Below, piece by piece: positions 56,393 to 64,000 of a stretch of DNA of 64,000 bases; within the stretch, counting starts at the first letter, position 1, and each line of letters starts with the position of its first letter. Source of the DNA: Ochotona curzoniae (taxonomy: Eukaryota > Chordata > Mammalia > Lagomorpha > Ochotonidae). A program made the position numbers and the translations under genes. The notes under the pieces were generated by a model. That model had not been told where the DNA came from. It saw nothing but the letters and a program-made list of their open reading frames with translations, and made no database searches. The stretch is taken from the NCBI RefSeq assembly GCF_017591425.1, contig NW_024466409.1:1302001-1366000 (forward strand), in the 5' to 3' direction.

Positions 56393-57390
56393 TACACACA
56401 AGCTCTTCTGCCTTTCAAATAAAATGAAATAAATTGGAAATGCGTATGGAATCTTAACATGTCTTTCACTGAGCATCACTGCCTTGATAGAGCATGTAAA
56501 TATAGTGTAGTGTATATCCAGGAGATCAACATTAATGAACACAATGACCTACATTGCAGATCATATTAATACTTCATCACATTTTTATGCATTCGATTTT
56601 AGAATGTGATGTGTATGCGTTGTAATTCAATTTTATTTTATAATATAAACATGATTCATATAATCATGACATTTTTAAACACATGGAACTGTTCCTTCAC
56701 TGTAAAAAAATTATATTGGGCTACTCCTTAAAGATTTTAGTTTGACTCTCCTCACTCAGTAACTTAAATCAAGAACCACCCAAACCAAAGCAAGTAGGAA
56801 TCTTTTCTTTTGTTTGTTTGTTTATTATTACATTGTCTGGTAGTATTCCTCCACAGGGAAGTGCTGAGATTTGTTTCATGGAATAGAAGAAAAACACATT
56901 TTGTTGGTTTCCAACCTAGCCAAACACATAAAGCAAATGTAAAAATGTATGAAGTTGGAGGTGAACATCATTTTCTGCCGTCTTGGATCCAAGACAGGAT
57001 GGATTTGTAAACTGCTATGGCTAACGGCATATTGACCTTCTTCAGAAAATGCAGTGCCTTCCAGAATAGTGGTGTCATCTTTCTCTATAACTGTCAATAA
57101 AAGAAAGTTCAAATGTTGATGAATATTTAAGCTGAGAATTAATTTTATCTCACCATTCTTGGAGAAGTTATGTTTAAACCTCTTATTGATATTTGTGGCA
57201 TCTGTCTTCTTATTTGTGTCTTTATTTGATCTTTCCTCTGTGTGTTTAATTTCCTCTTCTGATACAGATAAAAGTCACACTGGATTAAAGTCCACCATCC
57301 TGAACCCATTTCAAGTTAACTGTTCTCTAAAACCTCCATATCCAACCACCATCGAATTTTAGAATAATGGGTTTTAGGTGAATATGTGGC
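53545..57390 (+). repeat. Segmental duplication, copy 2
   Basis: Second copy of the 46520-49720 block. It has about 560 extra bases (roughly 54455-55010) with no counterpart in copy 1, and a longer (GT)n tract at 56339-56385. No gene is recognised. The frames at 53993-54293 fall in the best conserved part but are not shared cleanly with copy 1. Confidence 0.85.
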
Positions 57391-57829
57391 TATGGCAGAA
57401 AGACAATTTAGTCCAGAAAAGCATCCTTACCAGATGCTCAAAGAGTTAAATATTTACAGCTCAGATGACATTTATTACAAAACAAAAAGTGTTCCAATAT
57501 GAGTTTATCCTGAGGTACATAAAGGCAATTCATGAAACATAAGATTCTGTGCTTTGAATATTGAAACAATATATATAAGTCTTTGGAGTAGGGAGGAGGT
57601 ATCCTAGATTATATGCAATAAAGTTTATATCTCCATTCAGCTAACAAAAGATAAAAGAATGGAAGATAAAAGTGGTGGCTTCTGATTGATGGAGACTTTC
57701 ACACCAGAGACACAACTTCTCATTTAGAATGAAAGTCTACACAGAAATGCATTTCTATACTATAAGGAAGATCTGGAAAACCAAAAAGCAAAAGAGATGT
57801 CAGTTCTTGGTAAGCCTTGAAAATCTTTC

Positions 57830-58162
57830 TTTTTTTTCAACAGATTTATTTATTTGAAAAGTAGATTTTCAGAGAGAAGAAGAAATGGATGGAAAGATCT
57901 CCCATCTGCTGGTTCACTTCCCCAAACAGCAGTAACAGACAGCACTGAATCGATCCAAAGCCAGATGCCAGGACCTCTGACAGATCTTCCATGTGGATAA
58001 TGTGGATATAGAGTTCCAAGGCTGTGGGCCATCCTCATTGCTTTTCCAGGCCACACACATGGAACTGGATGGGAAATGCAACAGCTGGGTGATGAACCTG
58101 TACCCATATGAGTACTGGCTCTTCAAAGTGGAGGATTAATCAACTGAGCCGTTATACAGCCC
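57830..58162 (-). mobile_element. C-SINE, full length
   Basis: The plus strand has 'cagatttatttatttgaaaagtagattttcagag', 'gatctcccatctgctggttcacttccccaaac', 'gatccaaagccagatgccaggacctc', 'aaggctgtgggccatcctcattgcttttccaggcc' and 'cctgtacccatatgag'. Confidence 0.9.
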
Positions 58163-60644
58163 TTCCTTTGCCTACCTTATTGCTTGCTTATTGCTCCCCA
58201 TAATGCAATCAGCACTCATTTCTATTGGAATTGCCATCTGGTTTTGTTGGCAGTTAAGTTCAAGAACAGCCATTAATTCTAGGTACGTGTGTGAAATGGA
58301 ATGGAATGGGATGGGAGGGGCCAGGTTTATATCTGAGTTTAAATAGTGAAGATGCTGAGAAGATTCGATGTCTGAATGAGTCTCTGATTTGTTTTCAGTT
58401 GCTGCACAGGAAATAAAGATTTCCACTGCTCAAAAAGCTTCACTTGGTTACTGCTGTTAATGGCAGTACTTGTGGGAATCTCCTGATTTAGAGAACAGAG
58501 AAGATTCCTGTGACATCATTTCTGGAATTCTTCACCTGAGAAGAGAAGAACAAAAAACAAACAAACAAAAAAAAGGTAAGACTACTTATGAAAAATGTCT
58601 GACTTCCAGGTGAACGTTTTCCTCAAACTTTATAACCCTGATTTCCATTTTGAGGGGCTATAAACAAGGTTCATGGACTCTCCTCAGGAAAAGATAGAAT
58701 CCTGACTTTGAAAAGTGAATGCTGAACGTGCAATTATTGCAGCTCCAAATGAAGTTAAGGCCACCTTTCCCCATTCTGATCCATCTTCCCAGATTCTTCC
58801 TTAAATGTCAACTATCCAAATCTGCAGTTTTGGAGAGAAGACCATTTCTGCTACTCATTTCTGGAAAAGATGCCTTGCAGGCAGTGAGTCTGAGAGCTGA
58901 GCTACCATCAACCCAGGATTCAATGTTCAACTTGTTGTTCAAAGTTGTTATCCTCCTTTGTGCATCCTGCAAGGTCCCTGAAGTTAATAAGTGATTCAAT
59001 TTGTGGTAGCTGAGGAACACTTCATGAGATGACTGTTGATAGAGCTGGGAAGATTAAAGAGAGTGGCATTGTCAAGTACACTAAGGCTAGCCAGAGTGAA
59101 ACATCATTCTCATCCTTAACCATAAGGTTTATGAAAATAGCAGTTCTAGAGTTACTAGGGAAAGAATAGCATTTCTGGAGCTGGAGAACCAGGGCAGGAG
59201 AAACAACCAGGTAAAGAAGGACTGCCATTGCCAATCTGTACCTCACTGAACGACAGCAAAGAAATCTTGAAAACCCAACTGTTTCTTCTTGCCTCCAGCC
59301 TCATGCAGGTGTATCTCTCCCAAGGGTTCATTTCAAACAGAAACCAAAAGACAAAGAACCCCATAGAAGTCACTACCTTGTGATAGAAAGTATAGCAGAG
59401 ATGTAAGAAAGTCTTTGTTGCAAGTGAGATTACCCCTCACATGTTGATGCTCCTCCTTTCTTTGTTTGAATATTACAGAATTCTTTGCCTCTATCTTCCT
59501 AATCAAATACCACGTTTATGGAGTTATAATATCCATGTAAATATAAAATTCATTGATAATTGAAGTCAACTAAAAAGAAGAAACACTATATTATTGTGCA
59601 AAGGTAAACTTGGCTGCCTTAATAGAAATCCAACAATCATGCTAATAAGTAAATGAAAACTGTGCTTGAAGCTCTGAAGCATCAGAAATCAGAAAGGAAT
59701 GAATATATTGGAGCAAGCAGGAATTTTTGTAGCCTCTGTTGTTTCTCAGGTTCTGTGGTCACAGGAAGATTATTTGGAATCTCCTCAGAAATTAAAAAAA
59801 AAAAAAAGAAAGAATGGGGGCTGAAAGAGCTGACCAACTCAGAATGTCCTCTTCTAGTGGTCATGTTCTTGAGACATGATCACAGGAAGATCCTTTATTT
59901 TATCTGCAGATTTTTCTAGTGTGGTCTGGGTGACCTAGAGAACAAGAAAAGCACTGGGGCATGATGGTAAACAAAAGTGGAAATCTTTAGTCCTTACAGA
60001 GCTTCCGTTTTGATGAAGAAAACAAATACCTCACACACTAGAAAGAGAGGTACACACTGAAGTGTCTTTTATTGGACACATCAGAAGCTCTGGCTTTCCA
60101 TTCTCTTCCTTTTCAGGCACACACAACTGGAGGCATCTGTTTCTTTAAAGGAGCTGATGATGGACACATGGACTCCTGGATGCTGCTCTGAGCCTGCTGA
60201 GGAGATGCATCCCCTTTCCAGCAGGTGCCTCCTCTGCTGTTGAGTCTTCTGGATCTCACAGTCACAGCTGCCTTTGTGAGAGAGGCAAAGTGTCTGGGGA
60301 GTGCTTTCTGTTTCTAGGTAGATTCTAATTGCCTGCTTCTTTTCTGCCCCCAGTTTAATTGACTTCCCTGATCCTTTGTTCCTGGAGTTTGCTTTCCCTA
60401 GATTTTATTTCCATTGACATTTTGATTTGCGTGCTTCAGTTTAATTTCTAAATCACTCATGTAAGTTGGGTTGCATATCTGTTCAAAATGTAAACACCTG
60501 GGCAGCTTTGCTGAGTGCATAGGCACATTCTCCAAAATTAGGATTAAATCAACCATTTTATGGTACAGTTCCAAATTCTAAAAGATTAAACAAAATACTC
60601 ATTCTCACTTTACATGCTTGTGCAATAATAGCAGATGAGATCCT
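58163..60644. other. Unassigned, repeat-poor stretch
   Basis: This is the longest part of the window without a named repeat. The open frames (74-91 codons) lie on both strands and have no domain. An exon of a long non-coding RNA cannot be excluded. Confidence 0.35.
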
Positions 60645-61085
60645 TCTGTTCATTGTCTTCTTCAATTTTTTATTGATGATTTATATATTTTTCATGAAGT
60701 GAATAATTTTTGTGTATGTTACAGGTACAATTCTAAGGTGACCACATTTCAATTTGTATCTACTCTCCTTTCTTAAATTCTTCCTACTTTTCCTTTGCAA
60801 AGATATAATTTCACTCCATTCTGTAATCAGACATAGTTCACCACTACCCATTATACTGAACAAGTGAAAGGAAGACAATCATTTTAGGAAGTATAAAAAC
60901 TGCTAAAACAATCGTTACATAGAAGGATGTCCCTATCACTGCTAAATAACTCTAACTCTCCAGAAAAATTACAAGCATTTTTGGGACACTAGTTTATTTT
61001 ACCAGTAGTAATGGTCCATTGGATCCCTCCTGCTCTGAAAGACTGTATTTCATTCTTTATTTAAGGCTTAGTAGTATTTCCTACT
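60645..61085 (-). mobile_element. Old L1 3' region, minus strand
   Basis: 'aatggtccattggatccctcctgctc' and 'ttcattctttatttaaggcttagtagtatttcc' are antisense L1 landmarks. The younger L1 at 61086 is inserted into it. Confidence 0.55.
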
Positions 61086-63722
61086 GTATTTATTTATTTA
61101 TTTTTCTTTTTTTATTAATTATATTGCATTATGTGACACAGTTTTGTAGGTAGTGGGATTCCCCCACCCTTCCCCAAACCCTCCCCCCCCCCCGGTGGAT
61201 TCCTCCACCTTGTTGCATTACCACAGTTCAAGTTCACATGAGATTCTTTCATTGCATACATATACCAAGCATAGAGTCCAGCATATTTTTGTCCAGACAA
61301 ATTCAACGGCTTATTGGGGAGACCATCTCTGGTCTGAAGGTAGATCCGGCAGGGTATCATCCATATCAATTAAAAGCCCCGACATAACTTCAACAACAAT
61401 TTATAACGTTATGAAATTAATTGACATAGTATTGAGTAACCAACATGTTAAAAAAATGCAAGTTCTTTACCACATCCTGTGACTCCTTCGTTGACATTTC
61501 AAATTTAGTTTATTCACAACCGGGTTCCATACACCTTAAAATGGCTATAGATTACTATTCAGCTGTCTTGTGTCTATTTTCATTATAGTATTTAGCATTA
61601 TAGAGTGTTGAAGCATAATTTTGTTGAACTTGACTTTTTTTTTTCTGGGTAGTCTAGACTGGCTTATAACTCTAACAAGACATATGTCTACAGTTTAGGT
61701 GAACAGCTTTAGGGGGAGGTGTGCAGAGAAATCCTCAATACCCTAGTGAGGAGTAACCAATCTTTGTGTCCCACCTAGTAAGGTATAAGTGAATGCACGC
61801 TGACTGTTTCCTGTCTGATTCCATGCTTTCCTTGTTGTTCTCTAACTATTCTATAGTTTGTTTGTTTGTTTGTTTGTTTGTTTTGAGGGGTTTCTGGAGC
61901 GATCCTGATGGTCATTACAAGAGGGGGTGGGGACCCAAGGTTGGAACCAAGCGAGGACCAGAGAAAGCTCCCCTCCCTACTCACGAAAGAAGTTTATAGT
62001 TCTTCTGTTTCTGTGGACTGCTCAGGGCTCTGGCTGTTGCTTTGACGCCCTTGGATCCTGCAAGAAAGGATTTGGACTTCTTTCATCCCATGTGGTGGAT
62101 CCAAGCAGGAGTGGATGATCTCAGAGTTCTTGGCCTCTGAAGGCACTACAACTCCCTGTAGTCTCCTTGGCAGTTGGGATGTTGTCCTTGGTGCTCGTAC
62201 TGGTGGTCCTTACTGAGAATCCGTGAGTCTTCAGGGTTGGGATACAAGCCTCCTCTTGTTCCCCTGCTCCACTCTGGGGTCCCCCCTTCTCTGTGCATAT
62301 GACCTCCTGTTAAGAGGTTGTCAGGATCGCTCTTAATTCCCCTTATATGTCTTTGTTGTCTGACTATTGTCTAATGTTGATTCGAGTCTGTTGTCTATGA
62401 GTTACCAATTATGATCCTAGTAGGTTATATTTCACATCTTCCTCACACATTTTAGGGAGGTGGGAGATTTCTCTGGTCTCCCTCCCCACTATGGGATAGC
62501 ATAGGGTATTAAAAGAACATTAGGTTTTACAGTTCTTTGATGTAGATCCTAAGCAGACTGACTTACATTGATTGTTATTTCATTGGTTACTTCACAATAT
62601 TTTATTGCATGTAAGATAGGCTATTTGAGGATGAGATAATATTACATTTTACATATACTGTTTTTCATATTGACATCATATCATCTTAAATTAAGGCAAA
62701 CATGTGGTATCTAACCATTTGGGATTGGCTCATTTCCCTTAGCATTGTGGCTTCCAGTTTGGCCCATTTGGCCACAAAGAACTGCATTTTTTTAAAAGAT
62801 TTATTTTTATTATTTTTTTATTGGAAAGGCGGATATACAGAGAGGAAAGACAGAGAGGAAGATCTTCTGTCCGGTGATTCACTCCCTAAGTGAGCACAAT
62901 GGCCGATGCCATGCCGATCCAAAGCCAGGAGACTCTTCCGGGTTCCCATGCGGGTGCAGGGTCCCAAAGCTTTGGGCTGTCCTCGACCTCCTTCCCGGGC
63001 CACAGGCAGGTTGCTGGAAGCGGGACTGCCAGGACAGAACCGGCGTCTATATGGGATCCCGGACATGTAAGGCAAGCACCTTAACCACTTGCGCCCACTG
63101 CGCCGGGCCCTGTTTTTTTTTTTTTTTTTTTTTTAATAGGTGAGTAGTATTCCATGGAGTAAATGAACCATAGCTTTCTTATCCAGTCTTCCGCTGATGG
63201 GCATTTTGGTTGCTTCCATGTTTTTGCAATTACTGATTGTGCTGCTATACCACAGGTTATTTAGCCAGTGATCAGTTGATAGACATCTGAGTTCATTATA
63301 TATCTTAGCTATTGTAAATTGAGATCAATCAGCATGGTGTTACCAAGCACTCTTTAGCATGCTGATTTCATTTCTTGTTGGTGAATCCCACCCAAAAGTG
63401 GGATAACTAGGTCATGTGGTAGATTCAGTCTTCTAAGGCATCTCCGTTCTGTCTTTCATATTGATTTAACTAGTTTTCTCTTTTACCAAAGTATTATGGA
63501 GTGCATATTTATACACATGCTTCCCAGTGCTTATTATTCTAATTGTCTTTTCATTTTTCTCTTTTGATGATAGTCTTTTTGGTGAAGTCATGTGGTTTTT
63601 ATCTGCATTTCCCTAGTGCTACAGGGCTTCAACACTGCTTCATGTGTCTATGTGCCGTTTCAGTTTTATTCTTTGTGCAAGTCTTGTTCATGTCCTTTGC
63701 CCATTTCTTAACTGGATTGTTG
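61086..63722 (-). mobile_element. L1, 5' truncated, minus strand, with nested C-SINE
   Basis: The left end is a T-rich A-tail complement. It runs through the 3' UTR (same as 39185-40560, with a C-run at about 61182-61193 and a (TTTG)n tract at 61858-61880) to antisense ORF2 3' sequence ('gtgagtagtattccatggag', 'cttccgctgatgggcattttggttgc', 'gtgggataactaggtcatgtgg', 'tcctttgcccatttcttaactggattg'). A C-SINE sits at 62787-63112. It is the least diverged L1 here, but ORF2 is only a C-terminal piece. Confidence 0.85.
62787..63112 (-). mobile_element. C-SINE, youngest-looking copy
   Basis: Nearly all C-SINE blocks are intact: 'aaaagatttatttttatta', 'ggaagatcttctgtccggtgattcactccc', 'gatccaaagccaggagactcttccggg', 'ggtgcagggtcccaaagctttgggctgtcctcgac', 'tatatgggatcccgg' and 'gcccactgcgccgggccc'. 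CpG sites are kept, which suggests a recent insertion. Confidence 0.95.
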
Positions 63723-63724
63723 TC

Positions 63725-64000
63725 CTGTCCAGCAGGATAGTCAATGGGGGTCACAACCAACCTAGGAGAGAATGACTGGACAAGAGACATGAAGAATGGA
63801 CAGTAAGACAGGATGTCTGATCAAGCCGTCAGTTTATTGATTTTAATTGAGGGCTTTTATATTCTTCAGTAACTAAGGAGGAAAGGAGGAAATCAGTAAT
63901 TGCACAATCAGTAATTGCTCCGGGAGGAAAGGAGAAACTGGGATGCAAGCCATGGTCTCAAGACCGATTGTTCTTGAGCAGCCACCATATCAACAATAGT
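63725..64000 (-). mobile_element. ERV LTR, class II-like, cut by window edge
   Basis: On the minus strand there is a TATA-like GAATATAAAAGCC, then ATCAATAAACTGACGG as polyadenylation signal, and a U5 part ending at the L1 boundary near 63725. The U3 part continues past the right edge, so I cannot say whether it is solo or part of a provirus. Confidence 0.65.

Overview
This is an animal genome window, with no operons and no bacterial features. It is mammalian and most likely lagomorph. The strongest clue is at least 20 copies, on both strands, of a tRNA-derived SINE that matches my memory of the lagomorph C-SINE: a GGGCCGGC-like head, a body about going from a bound 'two-figure' name to 'gct gct ccact' and 'cttcggatc'-like blocks, a CT-rich stretch and an AATAAA-rich tail. 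The best-preserved copy (62787-63112) looks more like the pika (Ochotona) form than the rabbit form, but I cannot test that here. LINE-1 pieces, class I and II ERV LTRs, an L2-like and a MIR element and two U6 pseudogenes fit the same picture.

Only two genes have intact reading frames. Both are Mas-related G-protein-coupled receptors of the MRGPRX type, on the minus strand about 23 kb apart: receptor A (9019-9984) and receptor B (32190-33158). Each is a single coding exon with a splice acceptor just upstream. A short diverged piece of a third receptor gene (TM1-TM2) lies on the plus strand near 23.35 kb. A block with a GTAAG splice donor, probably an untranslated first exon, is seen near 15.66, 20.25 and 34.33 kb, with a partial copy near 25.0 kb. 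The window is therefore part of a tandemly grown MRGPRX cluster, with two live genes and the debris of others.

Layout: 1-8.8 kb holds L1 debris, a solo class II LTR (4384-5524) nested in an L1, a 389-bp tandem duplication (6807-7586) and a U6 pseudogene. 8.8-15.9 kb is receptor A and its upstream region. 16-31.8 kb is repeat-rich, with LTRs, SINEs, L1s, the receptor fragment and a second U6 pseudogene. 32-35.1 kb is receptor B with its presumed intron and first exon. 35.8-46.3 kb is dominated by L1 5' and 3' UTR sequence, one L1 being broken by a 771-bp retrocopy of an unknown transcript. 46.5-57.4 kb holds two copies of a 3-4 kb segmental duplication. 57.4-64 kb is a quiet stretch followed by a minus-strand L1 and an LTR cut by the window edge.

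The receptors are expected at the plasma membrane of small-diameter sensory neurons or mast cells, the known sites of MRGPRX function. Nothing in the sequence proves expression.
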